A stretch of DNA of 64,000 nt. It comes from Nonomuraea roseoviolacea subsp. carminata. Its GTDB lineage: Bacteria; Actinomycetota; Actinomycetes; Streptosporangiales; Streptosporangiaceae. The notes below the pieces were generated by a model. It was not told where the DNA came from and made no database searches. It saw nothing but the letters and a program-made list of their open reading frames with translations. Positions 26,305-36,880 of the stretch are shown here, one piece after another. Position numbers and translations under genes: made by a program. The stretch lies in assembly GCF_024172185.1 (NCBI RefSeq), contig NZ_JAMZEC010000001.1, positions 4,030,001 to 4,094,000 of the forward strand. Direction: 5' to 3'. Every line of letters starts with the position of its first letter. Positions within the stretch are counted from its first letter, which is position 1.

Positions 26305-27786
26305 GTGAGCGACGAACTTCCCGAGCAGATGCGCATCCGGAGGGAGAAGCTCGACCGCCTTCGCAGCGAGGGCGTCGACCCCTATCCGGTGAGCTTCCCG
26401 CGCACGGCGACCAACGCCGAGGTCAGGGCGACACACGAGGGCCTGGAGCCCGACACCGCGACCGGTGAGCAGGTCGGGGTCGCGGGCCGCGTCATGCTCA
26501 ACCGGATCGGCGGGAAACTCTGCTTCGCCACGCTCCGCGACGGCAGCGGCGACCTCCAGGTGATGATCTCGCTGGACCGCGTCGGCGAGGAGTCGCTGGC
26601 CGCCTGGAAGCGCGACGTCGACCTGGGCGACCACGTGGGCGTGACCGGCGAGGTGATCACCTCCCGCCGCGGCGAGCTGTCAATCATGGTCGAGAGCTGG
26701 CAGATCACCTCCAAGTGCCTGCGCCCGCTGCCGGAGAAGCACGTCGGCCTCACCGACCCGGAGGCGCGGGTCCGTCAGCGCTACGTCGACCTCATCGTCA
26801 ACGACGAGGCCCGCGAGATGGCCCGCATCCGCAGCGCCACCGTGCGCGCGGTGCGCGACTTCTGGCACGAGGAGGGCTACCTCGAGGTCGAGACGCCCAT
26901 GCTCCAGCCGATCCACGGCGGCGCGGCGGCCCGGCCGTTCAAGACCCACATCAACGCCTACGACATGGAGCTCTACCTTCGCATCGCGATCGAGCTCTAC
27001 CTCAAGCGGCTGGTCGTCGGCGGCATCGAGAAGGTCTTCGAGGTCAACCGCAACTTCCGCAACGAGGGCGCCGACTCCACGCACAACCCCGAGTTCACCA
27101 TGCTCGAGGCGTACGGCACCTACCTCGACTACAACGACATGGCCGACCTGACCCAGCGGATGTACCAGAAGGCCGTGGTCGCGGCGCTGGGCACCTCGGT
27201 GGTCGTGCACGACGGCGTCGAGGTCGACCTCGGCATCCCCGAGTGGCCGCGCGTCACCCTGTACGGCGCCGTGTCCGAGGCGGTGGGCGAGGAGATCACC
27301 ACCGAGACGCCGATCGGCCGCCTGCGCGAGCTGGCCGACAAGCACGACGTCCACCACGACCCCAAGTGGGGGCCGGGCAAGCTGGTCCAGGAGCTGTTCG
27401 AGGCGCTGGTGGAGCACACGCTCATCCAGCCGACGTTCGTCATGGACTACCCGCTGGAGACCTCGCCGCTGACCCGTCAGCACCGCGACAACCCGCTGCT
27501 GACCGAGAAGTGGGACCTCATCGGGTTCGGCACCGAGCTGGGCACCGCCTACTCCGAGCTCATCGACCCGATCGAGCAGCGCCGCCGCCTGGTCGAGCAG
27601 TCGCTGCTGGCCGCGGGCGGCGACCCGGAGGCCATGCAGCTCGACGAGGACTTCCTGCAGGCGCTGGAGTACGCGATGCCGCCGACCGGTGGCATGGGCG
27701 CCGGCATCGACCGCATGATCATGGCGTTCACCGGCAAGAACATCCGCGAGACCATCCTCTTCCCGCTGGTCAAGCCCAACCGCTGA
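26305..27786 (+). CDS. lysS: Lysyl-tRNA synthetase (class II)
   Basis: Charges tRNA(Lys) (493 aa). An N-terminal OB fold (GRVMLNRIGGKLCFATLRDG) precedes the class II core, with motif 2 FEVNRNFRNEG, the lysine-pocket blocks HNPEFTMLEAY and GFGTELGTAYSEL, and motif 3 GGMGAGIDRMIM. The GTG at 26305 is the natural start; the closeness of TACTCT suggests a leaderless or nearly leaderless mRNA. Its place before lsr2 and clpC matches other actinobacteria. Confidence 0.97.
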   Translation: MSDELPEQMRIRREKLDRLRSEGVDPYPVSFPRTATNAEVRATHEGLEPDTATGEQVGVAGRVMLNRIGGKLCFATLRDGSGDLQVMISLDRVGEESLAAWKRDVDLGDHVGVTGEVITSRRGELSIMVESWQITSKCLRPLPEKHVGLTDPEARVRQRYVDLIVNDEAREMARIRSATVRAVRDFWHEEGYLEVETPMLQPIHGGAAARPFKTHINAYDMELYLRIAIELYLKRLVVGGIEKVFEVNRNFRNEGADSTHNPEFTMLEAYGTYLDYNDMADLTQRMYQKAVVAALGTSVVVHDGVEVDLGIPEWPRVTLYGAVSEAVGEEITTETPIGRLRELADKHDVHHDPKWGPGKLVQELFEALVEHTLIQPTFVMDYPLETSPLTRQHRDNPLLTEKWDLIGFGTELGTAYSELIDPIEQRRRLVEQSLLAAGGDPEAMQLDEDFLQALEYAMPPTGGMGAGIDRMIMAFTGKNIRETILFPLVKPNR

Positions 27787-28046
27787 CGGCCTTCCCGTCG
27801 TCCCGCCGCGCCCGGCGGCGGGACGACCTCGCACGGACGGCGGGCTGACGTCCCGCGGCGGGCGCGGAAAGGCGTCCCGAGTACGGGTCGCACGCAATTG
27901 CGGGATCGTGCCGGACGAAATACGCCGCCCGGCGACCGCGTCAGGAACCTTTGTGAGGCCCTGTAAGGGCTGCTGTGATCGCGCAGCGTGCCCCGAAGTG
28001 CCGACATCCGCCGAGTCCCCCACATACGACGGATCAAGTCAATGGC

Positions 28047-28103
28047 GGCCGTCAAGTGCCACGAATATCGCGCTTGACGGCCTTTCCCGTATGCGTTTAA
28101 CGT
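28047..28103 (+). promoter_or_regulatory. Promoter with overlapping inverted repeat for the small HTH gene
   Basis: The 385-bp gap 27787-28171 holds a clear promoter: -35 TTGACG (28074-28079), an 18-base spacer, -10 TAACGT (28098-28103). A perfect 10-bp inverted repeat, GGCCGTCAAG (28047-28056) and CTTGACGGCC (28073-28082), overlaps the -35 box. It is positioned for repression, perhaps by the HTH protein itself. Nothing else is evident in the gap. Confidence 0.6.
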
Positions 28104-28171
28104 CTGCGGAGCGAACAGCTTTGCACGGGCCGACGACGACTCCGAGACTGCTGTTGGGGGGAGGGCTCCCG

Positions 28172-28384
28172 ATGGATGTGCTCACCGATCAGGTTGAGCT
28201 TAGCCACGCCGATCTAGCCTTGCTGGCGGAGCTTGCCAAGGGAGTCACCGTCGATCGGGTGGGCAGACGCCTCGACATCAGCGGGCGCACCGTACGCCGC
28301 CGGCTGCGCGGCATCTGCGACCGTATCGGGGTCGCCACGGCCATCGAGGCCGTGGCGTGGGCCGCCCGCCGCCAGCTCATCTGA
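28172..28384 (+). CDS. Small LuxR-type helix-turn-helix protein
   Basis: A 70-aa protein consisting almost entirely of a LuxR/GerE-like DNA-binding domain: LSHADLALLAELAKGVTVDRVGRRLDISGRTVRRRLRGICDRIGV, with the recognition helix around SGRTVRRRL. There is no receiver or sensor domain. ATG 28172 follows a purine-rich GGGGGGAGGG; the longer frame from 27908 has no family resemblance upstream. It probably acts as a stand-alone regulator, and its own promoter carries an inverted repeat. Confidence 0.75.
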   Translation: MDVLTDQVELSHADLALLAELAKGVTVDRVGRRLDISGRTVRRRLRGICDRIGVATAIEAVAWAARRQLI

Positions 28385-28386
28385 CC

Positions 28387-28414
28387 CCGTCCGCGCGCGT
28401 GGACGTGCGGACGG
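28387..28414 (+). terminator. Bidirectional terminator hairpin
   Basis: CCGTCCGC (28387-28394) pairs perfectly with GCGGACGG (28407-28414) in the 31-bp gap between convergent genes. Confidence 0.65.
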
Positions 28415-28415
28415 C

Positions 28416-29456
28416 TCAGTCGGCGACGCGGACGGCGCCCACGAACGGCCGGTTGACCAGCGACGCCACCCTGACGACGTCACCCGTGCGCGGCGCGTGG
28501 ACCATCATGTTTCCGCCGATGTAGATGCCGACGTGGTGCAGGTCGCCGTAGAAGAAGACCAGGTCGCCGGGGCGCAGCTCGTCCCTGGAGATGTGCCGGC
28601 CGGCGGTCCACTGGCTGCCGGTGTAGTGCGGCAGCGAGATGCCGACCCGCCGGTAGGCGGCCATGACCAGACCTGAGCAGTCGTACGAGCTCGGCCCCTC
28701 GGCGCCCCACACGTACGGCTTGAGCTGCTGCGAGAGGGCCCACCTGGCGGCCGCGGCGGCCTTGCCCTCGCCCGCGATCGGCAGGGCGACGCGCTGGGCC
28801 CGCGTGCCGGGCCGGCCCGCCTCGCCGATCGCCCGCCTGAACAGGTTGCTCTCCACCTTGGCGACCAGATCGACGATCTTGTCCCGCTTGGTGTCGAGGT
28901 CGCTGACGAGCTTCTCGACCTCGTCGATGTGGGCCTTGGCCTCGTCCTTGGCCTTCCTGGCCTGCTCCATGGCCGCGACGACCTGGTTGACCTCGGCGCC
29001 CGCCTCCTGCTGCAGCGCGTAGCTGGTCGCGGCCCGGTCGAGGAAGCCGTCGGGGTCGTCGGCGCCCATCATCGCGAGGGCGTGGCCGAGCCCGCCCGTC
29101 ATGTACTCCTGCTGGGCGAGCTGCCGGGTGCGCGAGCGCTTGGCGGCGAGGTCGGCCTCGCTGGTGGCCAGCACCTTCTTGGCCTGCTCGGCCGTCCTGC
29201 GGGCGTTCTTGAGCTTCTCGCGCTGGCCGTTGTACTGCTCACTGAGGGTCTCGATCTCGGTGTGCATCGCCTCGACCTGCTTGGACAGCTCCTCCAGGGA
29301 GGGCTTGGGCTTGGCGGTGGCGGCCCCGGACGGGATCACGAAGGAGAGCGCCACCACGGCGGCGCTCAGGACGGCGAAACGGCTCAGCAGAGCCCGTTTC
29401 GGGGGGCGGGCATGCCGGCCCGCCCTCGTCCTTCCGCGACCGCGCGTGCGCTTCAC
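28416..29456 (-). CDS. NlpC/P60 (C40) peptidoglycan endopeptidase
   Basis: Exported cell-wall hydrolase (346 aa). After a basic start, a hydrophobic signal (about residues 25-47) leads to a long coiled coil (about 52-215, KPSLEELSKQVEAM onward), then an NlpC/P60 domain with catalytic C260 in SSYDCSG and the His in HHVGIYIGG. This resembles RipA-like or Rpf-associated hydrolases, whose coiled coil restrains activity until partner binding. GTG 29456 has GAGGAG seven bases upstream. A c-di-AMP riboswitch lies immediately before it. It is a paralogue of the gene at the left edge. Confidence 0.93.
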   Translation of the reverse strand: MKRTRGRGRTRAGRHARPPKRALLSRFAVLSAAVVALSFVIPSGAATAKPKPSLEELSKQVEAMHTEIETLSEQYNGQREKLKNARRTAEQAKKVLATSEADLAAKRSRTRQLAQQEYMTGGLGHALAMMGADDPDGFLDRAATSYALQQEAGAEVNQVVAAMEQARKAKDEAKAHIDEVEKLVSDLDTKRDKIVDLVAKVESNLFRRAIGEAGRPGTRAQRVALPIAGEGKAAAAARWALSQQLKPYVWGAEGPSSYDCSGLVMAAYRRVGISLPHYTGSQWTAGRHISRDELRPGDLVFFYGDLHHVGIYIGGNMMVHAPRTGDVVRVASLVNRPFVGAVRVAD

Positions 29457-29474
29457 CGACCAGCTCCTCTCATC

Positions 29475-29612
29475 GACGCCTACCGGGTTAGCTGACGGGT
29501 TCGGGCCGGAGCAGCCCTACCGAGCGTGGTGCTCGGATTCACCCCAGGTGGTGGCACTCGAGAGCTCGCCACCGGCGGGTCCCCGGCTCCCCCTGCGGGG
29601 ATTGGGCGCGTC
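29475..29612 (-). promoter_or_regulatory. c-di-AMP (ydaO-yuaA) riboswitch
   Basis: On the minus strand the leader contains GGGGAGCCGGGGACCC, then CTGGGGTGAATCC and the highly conserved 3' segment CCGAACCCGTCAGCTAACC, closing with a P1 pair GACGC (29612-29608) and GCGTC (29479-29475). These are the ydaO hallmarks; actinobacterial members precede rpf and NlpC/P60 genes and switch expression off when c-di-AMP is high. P1 ends only a few bases before the Shine-Dalgarno, so translational control is possible. The c-di-AMP synthase gene disA is at 40455-41537. Confidence 0.92.
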
Positions 29613-29648
29613 TCCACGCGGGGGTCGCGCGGGTGACATCGTCGCTGG

Positions 29649-29677
29649 ACATTAGTGCACCTCGGGTTCCTGCTCAA
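29649..29677 (-). promoter_or_regulatory. Promoter of the riboswitch-controlled NlpC/P60 gene
   Basis: Minus strand: -35 TTGAGC (29677-29672), 17-base spacer, -10 TAATGT (29654-29649). Transcription would start near 29642, about 30 bases before the aptamer. The rest of the 428-bp gap to 29884 shows no gene. Confidence 0.6.
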
Positions 29678-29884
29678 CCAGAACTGCCAACTCTGTAGAG
29701 GTATCGCTACCGAAGGGTCACCAGGTGACAACGAGTCCCGTGCTGCCTGTCCGACTTTATGTCTACTTTGCCATGAGTTGAGACGCCCGTTGCCCGGGCG
29801 CGGCACCCTGGAGTGACATGTCGGATGCCGGAGGCAGAGCGGATTTTGGTACGAGCCGTAATGGGATCTGTACTCTGGATGCCC

Positions 29885-30454
29885 ATGGAACAGGTCGCCG
29901 AAGTCACCGTGTCTGACACCGACATCGTGGTGCGTCGCGCCCGCACGTCGGACGTCAGGACGATCAGGCGCCTGGTCGACACCTACGCCGGTGCCGGTCC
30001 ACGTCTCCTGGAGAAGGCCACCGTCACGCTGTACGAGGACGTGCAGGAGTTCTGGGTCGCCGAGCGGGGCGGCGCGGTGGTCGGCTGCGGCGCCCTCCAC
30101 GTGCTCTGGGAGGACCTGGCCGAGATCAGGACGGTCGCCGTGGATCCCACCTTCCGCGGGCTGGGCATCGGCCACCGGATCGTCTCCGCGCTGATCCGTA
30201 CCGCGAGGGAGCTCGGGCTCAGCCGGGTGTTCTGCCTGACCTTCGAGGTCGATTTCTTCGCCCGCCACGGATTCCGGAAGATCCAGGGCACTCCGGTCTC
30301 CCCGGAGGTCTACGCCGAGCTTCTGGCCTCGTACGACGAGGGTGTGGCGGAATTCCTCGATCTTGAGCACGTCAAGCCGAACACCTTGGGCAACACCCGC
30401 ATGCTGCTCCATCTGACATCCGGTGACGCCGACCTTGACCGACGAGAAAGGTGA
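29885..30454 (+). CDS. argA: Amino-acid N-acetyltransferase (actinobacterial ArgA)
   Basis: GNAT acetyltransferase (189 aa) closely resembling mycobacterial ArgA (Rv2747), which makes N-acetylglutamate for arginine synthesis. Shared blocks are VVRRARTSDVRTIRRLVDTYAG, VTLYEDVQEFWVAE, GCGALHVLWEDLAEIRTVAVDP, the acetyl-CoA loop RGLGIGHRIV, FFARHGFRKIQGTPV and HVKPNTLGNTRMLLHL. Starts at ATG 29885, ATG 29879 or GTG 29909 are all possible; no strong Shine-Dalgarno is visible, and TACTCT about eight bases before the ATG hints at a leaderless mRNA. Other arg genes are not adjacent. Confidence 0.88.
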   Translation: MEQVAEVTVSDTDIVVRRARTSDVRTIRRLVDTYAGAGPRLLEKATVTLYEDVQEFWVAERGGAVVGCGALHVLWEDLAEIRTVAVDPTFRGLGIGHRIVSALIRTARELGLSRVFCLTFEVDFFARHGFRKIQGTPVSPEVYAELLASYDEGVAEFLDLEHVKPNTLGNTRMLLHLTSGDADLDRRER

Positions 30455-30539
30455 TTGTTGATCCCTATGTCGATACGTTGGGCAGCACAGGCATGTGTCC
30501 TGACATGTGCTACATGCACTCTCGAAGCGAGGTGACACG

Positions 30540-31931
30540 GTGAGCACCGGACAGCCGCCGTATCCACAGGACGAATCCGGCGAGAACGCTGCCGGGAATC
30601 CCCCGTACGGACAACCCACTCCGAACCGCCCCCACGGTGAGGCCGACCCCGACGCGACCGTCGTGGGCTACCGAGCCGAGGACTACGGCCAGCCCGGCTA
30701 CGGCCAGCCGCAGTACGGGCAGCAGCAGGGCTACGGTCAGCAGGGCCAGTCGCAGCCCGGCTACGGCCAGCAGCCCGGCTACGGGCAGCCGCAGTACGGG
30801 CAGCAGCAGGGCTATGGCCAGCAGGGCCAGTCGCAGCCCGGCTACGGCCAGCAGCCCCCGTCGGGTCAGCAGTACGGCCAGCAGCAGTACGGCCAGCCCT
30901 CGGGCCAGCAGTACGGGCAGAACCCCGCATACGGCCAGCAGCCCCCCTCCCAGCCCGAGTACGGCCAGCAGCCGCCCGCCGGCCAGCCGTACGGCCAGCC
31001 CGGCTACGCGCCCCCGCCGCAGCAGGGCTACGGCCAGCAGGGCCAGTCGCAGCCCGGCTACGGCCAGCAGCCCCCCTCGGGCCAGCAGTACGGCCAGCAG
31101 CCGCCCTCCCAGCCCGGCTACGGCCAGGCGCAGCCGCAGTACGGCCAGCAGGACTACGGCCAGCAGCAGTACGGGCAGCAGCAGGGCTACGGTCAGCAGG
31201 GCCAGTCCCAGCCCGGCTACGGCCAGGCCCAGCCGCAGTACGGCCAGCAGGACTACGGCCAGGGGCAGTACGCGCAGCAGGACTACGGCCAGCAGCAGTA
31301 CGGCCAGCAGGACTACGGTCAGGGCCAGTACGGGCAGGCCCAGCAGTACGGCCAGCAGTTCGGGCAGCAGCCCGGCTACGGTCAGCCCTTCGGCCAGCCG
31401 ATCGGCCTGCAGCCCCCGGGCGCCCCGGCCCCGCTCGCCGAGTGGTGGCAGCGGCTGGTGGCCAGGATCATCGACGGTGTGATCTTCGGTGTGCTGAACC
31501 TGATCATCGGAGGGATCTTCGCGGCGGTCCTGCTGTCGAGCTACGACTGGTCCACCGGCACGATGTCCGGCGGGCTCAGCGCGAAGGCCGTCGGGTTCAT
31601 CGTCGGCCTGGTGCTGACCCTGCTGTACGTCGGCTACGAGTTCCTCATGACCAAGATGAGGGGGCAGACCCTCGGCAAGATGGTCATGGGCATCAAGATC
31701 GCTCCGGTCGGCGGCCCAGTGCCGCCGGAGGGCCTGCCCACCGATGTCGCTCTCAAGCGGGCCGGCGTGACCTGGGGCGGTTACGTCCTGGCCGCGCTTC
31801 CGATCCCGCTCTCGACGACTCTCGGCGGACTGGTGGTGGCCCTCAACGGCGCCTCCCAGCTCTGGGACAAGCCGCTGCAGCAGACGTTCGCCGACAAGGT
31901 GGCGCGCACCGTGGTGGTCAAGATCAAGTAA
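30540..31931 (+). CDS. RDD membrane protein with YGQ-rich prion-like domain
   Basis: Residues about 45-290 are low-complexity, made of units such as QPGYGQ, QQYGQ, QDYGQ and PPSGQQYGQ, rich in Gln, Gly, Tyr, Pro and Ser. Residues about 300-463 form an RDD domain with WWQRLVARIIDGVIFG, three or four membrane helices and GQTLGKMVMGIKI. RDD proteins have unclear roles, some linked to ion exchange. GTG 30540 follows GAGGTGACACG. The repeats are imperfect at DNA level and stay in frame. A strong terminator follows. The next gene is a second, tail-less RDD protein. Confidence 0.9.
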   Translation: MSTGQPPYPQDESGENAAGNPPYGQPTPNRPHGEADPDATVVGYRAEDYGQPGYGQPQYGQQQGYGQQGQSQPGYGQQPGYGQPQYGQQQGYGQQGQSQPGYGQQPPSGQQYGQQQYGQPSGQQYGQNPAYGQQPPSQPEYGQQPPAGQPYGQPGYAPPPQQGYGQQGQSQPGYGQQPPSGQQYGQQPPSQPGYGQAQPQYGQQDYGQQQYGQQQGYGQQGQSQPGYGQAQPQYGQQDYGQGQYAQQDYGQQQYGQQDYGQGQYGQAQQYGQQFGQQPGYGQPFGQPIGLQPPGAPAPLAEWWQRLVARIIDGVIFGVLNLIIGGIFAAVLLSSYDWSTGTMSGGLSAKAVGFIVGLVLTLLYVGYEFLMTKMRGQTLGKMVMGIKIAPVGGPVPPEGLPTDVALKRAGVTWGGYVLAALPIPLSTTLGGLVVALNGASQLWDKPLQQTFADKVARTVVVKIK

Positions 31932-31943
31932 TCCGTGCACCCG

Positions 31944-31976
31944 AAACAGAGGCCGGCTCCACGCCGGCCTCTGTTT
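31944..31976 (+). terminator. Rho-independent terminator
   Basis: A 14-bp perfect stem (31944-31957 with 31963-31976), 5-base loop TCCAC and terminal TTTT: the classic form, ending the first RDD gene. Confidence 0.9.
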
Positions 31977-32034
31977 TGTGCCCGGGCCGTGTCACTATGA
32001 AGGTCACTGGTCCGGTGCCGAGCCGAGGTGCGTT

Positions 32035-32517
32035 ATGGAGGCGACGCGGACGGGCGTGAGACCCGCTGAATGGTGGGAGCGCCTTGCCGCGCGGCTCATT
32101 GAGGGCGTTGCCTTCGGGGTGTTCTATTACATTCTGTTCATCGCCCTATGGGTCTCCTTCCGGACTGTCGGGGCGCCCGAGTTGTCGGCCGGTCGCTTGG
32201 CCGGGGCGGTGGCCTGGTTCACGGCCGGCCTGGCATATACCGCCTATGAGTGGGAGGCCCTTTGCGGCGTCGGCCGCACGTTCGGCAAGGCGATCATGAA
32301 GATTCAGGTGACGCCGGACGAGCTTCCTCGGCGAGCTCTGCTGAAACGCGCCCTGCTGTATCCGGGACCGGTCATGCTGTTGGGCATTCCGCTGGTCAAT
32401 CTGCTGGCCGGAATCTTCCTGTTCGCCGTGGGGATGCTCATCTTGATCGACAGGCCGGAGCAGCGTGGTCCGCATGACCGGCTGGCCGGAACGCGGGTGG
32501 TCAAAGATCTTCGTTGA
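32035..32517 (+). CDS. RDD family membrane protein
   Basis: A short RDD protein (160 aa) with AEWWERLAARLIEGVAFGVFYYI, where the usual final Asp of the RDD motif is Glu, then two to three more hydrophobic segments and GRTFGKAIMKIQV. The C-terminus RPEQRGPHDRLAGTRVVKDL is the typical RDD end. ATG 32035 has GAGG about eight bases upstream. It is a paralogue of the preceding gene without the low-complexity domain, probably by local duplication. Confidence 0.88.
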   Translation: MEATRTGVRPAEWWERLAARLIEGVAFGVFYYILFIALWVSFRTVGAPELSAGRLAGAVAWFTAGLAYTAYEWEALCGVGRTFGKAIMKIQVTPDELPRRALLKRALLYPGPVMLLGIPLVNLLAGIFLFAVGMLILIDRPEQRGPHDRLAGTRVVKDLR

Positions 32518-32778
32518 GGCGGGTGTACCTGCGGCGATGCCATTCAGCAAAATTTTCGCTTGATCCGGTAAGGAGCCTGGAGAGACTGGCATTAGGCTAT
32601 GGGGCAACCAGGGCGGCCCAAGTCGGCGCCCCGGTCTGGCGCGGAGGGCTCACGTGCCGTCATGGTCCGGAGCCGAAGCCAGCGACCCCGAGCGGCATGA
32701 GCCCCGCTCATGCTCCCCGTGCCCGTCGTGCATAAAGGGAGCCCCCTGAAACCCCGTCCGCTGTGGAGGCGAGGACGA

Positions 32779-32925
32779 ATGCAAGCCGTTACGGACGTAT
32801 TGTCGGCGCTCATCCCCCCGGTGGTGGTCGGCGGCGCCTTCATCTTTGGCGTGGTGAAGTTGTGGCGCTCGGAGGCCGCCGGGCGCAGGTCAAACCGGCA
32901 GGATGAGGCCGAGAACCACAACTGA
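32779..32925 (+). CDS. Small single-helix membrane protein, 48 aa
   Basis: ATG 32779, preceded by GAGG/GAGGA, encodes a 48-aa protein with one hydrophobic segment (VLSALIPPVVVGGAFIFGVV) followed by a basic, polar tail (KLWRSEAAGRRSNRQDEAEN), consistent with N-out/C-in insertion. Family unknown. The region 32518-32778 before it shows no other gene. Confidence 0.5.
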   Translation: MQAVTDVLSALIPPVVVGGAFIFGVVKLWRSEAAGRRSNRQDEAENHN

Positions 32926-32930
32926 TCGGC

Positions 32931-32997
32931 ACTGACCGGTCAGTCAGCCGATTCGTGGTGGCGCTGAATTGTCTCCGCGCCTTTCCGGGTATATGTT
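32931..32997 (+). promoter_or_regulatory. lsr2 promoter and upstream palindrome
   Basis: -35 TTGTCT (32969-32974), 17-base spacer, -10 TATGTT (32992-32997), giving an mRNA start near 33004. A perfect 14-bp palindrome ACTGACCGGTCAGT (32931-32944) sits 24 bases upstream of the -35 and is a candidate activator or repressor site. Confidence 0.6.
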
Positions 32998-33040
32998 TGG
33001 GCCAGCGAATGAAACAATGCTCCGGGAAAGGATTGCGTAG

Positions 33041-33373
33041 ATGGCCAAGCAGATCCAGGAGATTCTCATCGATGACCTCGATGGGGGCGAGGCCAATGAG
33101 ACGGTCAGCTTCGCCATTGACGGCTCCTCGTATGAGATTGACCTCAGCGACCTTAACGCCAAGAAGCTCCGGGACGCCCTCTCTCCTTTCGTCCAGCACG
33201 CACGCCGGGCGGGCGCCGTGTCGGCGAGGCGGCGCGGGCGCGGAAGCCAGCGGGCGATGAGCCGCGAGAAGAGCTCGGAGATCCGTCAGTGGGCGAAGGC
33301 TCATGGCCTGCCGGTCAGCGAGCGTGGCCGCATCGCCTCCACCGTCGTCGAGAAGTACGAAGCCGCCCACTGA
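33041..33373 (+). CDS. lsr2: Nucleoid-associated xenogeneic silencer Lsr2
   Basis: H-NS-like protein (110 aa). The N-terminal dimerisation domain (AKQIQEILIDDLDGGEANETVSF and YEIDLSDLNAKKLRDAL) is joined by a basic linker to the C-terminal AT-rich-DNA-binding domain (SSEIRQWAKAHGLPVSERGRI, with the minor-groove RGR). It silences AT-rich or foreign genes and compacts DNA. Position between lysS and clpC is conserved in actinobacteria. AAAGGA precedes ATG 33041; a strong terminator follows. Confidence 0.96.
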   Translation: MAKQIQEILIDDLDGGEANETVSFAIDGSSYEIDLSDLNAKKLRDALSPFVQHARRAGAVSARRRGRGSQRAMSREKSSEIRQWAKAHGLPVSERGRIASTVVEKYEAAH

Positions 33374-33385
33374 GCGACTGCGGAC

Positions 33386-33436
33386 CATGCGCTTATGGCG
33401 CTCGCCTAGGACCCCGGCGAACGCCATAAGCGCATG
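33386..33436 (+). terminator. lsr2 terminator
   Basis: Perfect 15-bp arms (33386-33400 and 33422-33436, CATGCGCTTATGGCG and its complement), 21-base loop, followed by a T-rich ATCATTTTTATCC. Confidence 0.85.
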
Positions 33437-34175
33437 ATCATTTTTATCCTCTCAAATGCTGGACACTCCGGGCGCTAATTGATCTTGGTTTCGCCGCATT
33501 GGGCGGGTATTTGGGCCCTGGCGTCCGTTCTCCCGTCCGTCGCCGAATGCCGCCGGCGTAAGGGTTTTTGCCCGCCGGTCCCCGGACACCGTTTCTTCGC
33601 CATGGCCCGTTCCACCCCCGCGGGCCCCTCGCCCCGCGCAATCCCGGCCGCCCGCCCCGTCGCCTGCTGACAGGCCCGGCGGGCGGTCCTCCGGCCTCCG
33701 GTAACCGGGCTGACCAGACTGCGGATTTCGCCGGTCGTGAACCCCTTCATGAACGATTGGCGGGCCTTAGAGACGGCACGTAGGATGTTGGCGCAGGGGT
33801 TTCGGACATGGTTACGCGTCATGTGCGGGCGGCGGTCACACCCGAGACCGGTTCCCAGGGCGTCCCGGCGGTGTCCGGCACCGGTGTCCGATGACAAGGT
33901 GATCCCACGTTCGGCACAACGATCCACCCCTGCTGGAGCGGCGAATTGGAGTCGCTTCCCCGAGTCCCCTAAACATCGTTCGCTTGCGGCGTATCGGGAA
34001 CACGCCACCCCCGAACGGTAGTTGGATAGAGGGTGAACGCCCTGCTCTCGGGGAACGTCTCTGCTATAGAGCGTGTCAGCGGCAGTGGGCACGGTTCGCC
34101 GAGCCAGGGCTAGCATGCGGGATGACGGGACCGGACTAAACCGGCCTGACTGACCGCTCTGTGAGGAGCGACGAG
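33437..34175 (+). promoter_or_regulatory. Long clpC upstream region with sigma-R-type promoter and ClgR-like box
   Basis: About 740 bp without a convincing gene. Near clpC, GGGAAC (33996-34001), 19 bases and GTT (34021-34023) match the thiol-stress sigma-R/sigma-H promoter pattern. CGCTTGCGGCG (33981-33991) just before it differs by one position from the ClgR activator box. A second GGAAC-N18-GTC occurs at 34052-34077. Further upstream, TTGGCG-N18-TAGGAT around 33758-33787 is promoter-like and precedes a 28-codon open frame at 33808-33894 of doubtful reality. Confidence 0.45.
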
Positions 34176-36680
<2,505 letters not shown>

Positions 36681-36697
36681 CGCCCGCCAGGGCGCAC

Positions 36698-36734
36698 CGA
36701 GGCCCCCGTGTGACTCGCTCACACGGGGGCCTCG
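36698..36734 (+). terminator. clpC terminator
   Basis: Perfect 16-bp stem (36698-36713 with 36719-36734, arm CGAGGCCCCCGTGTGA) with the 5-base loop CTCGC. Confidence 0.88.
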
Positions 36735-36880
36735 CCGTTTCCGGGGGAGTTCTCGCGGGAGCGCCCGCTGCCGATTTCCCGGTGCCGTCGCTCAGCCACT
36801 CCCGGCCCGAGCAGCGGCGTGGGACGACTCACAGGGTCGTTGCGGAAATGTTGGCCCGGAAACGTGTGCCTGCGACGACA

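Noticed and set aside
27908..28171. N-terminal extension of the small HTH protein
   Set aside because: Upstream residues have no family resemblance and would cross the promoter; ATG 28172 has a ribosome site.
30660..31400. Dense short repeats that could suggest a CRISPR array
   Set aside because: The repeats are imperfect, lack unique spacers and keep one reading frame; they encode the YGQ-rich domain.
33808..33894. 28-codon ORF in the clpC upstream region
   Set aside because: A promoter-like sequence precedes it, but there is no clear Shine-Dalgarno and no evidence of conservation visible here.
33475..34116. Open frames in the lsr2-clpC gap on the minus strand
   Set aside because: No recognisable domain, poor starts, and the interval contains regulatory motifs for clpC on the other strand.
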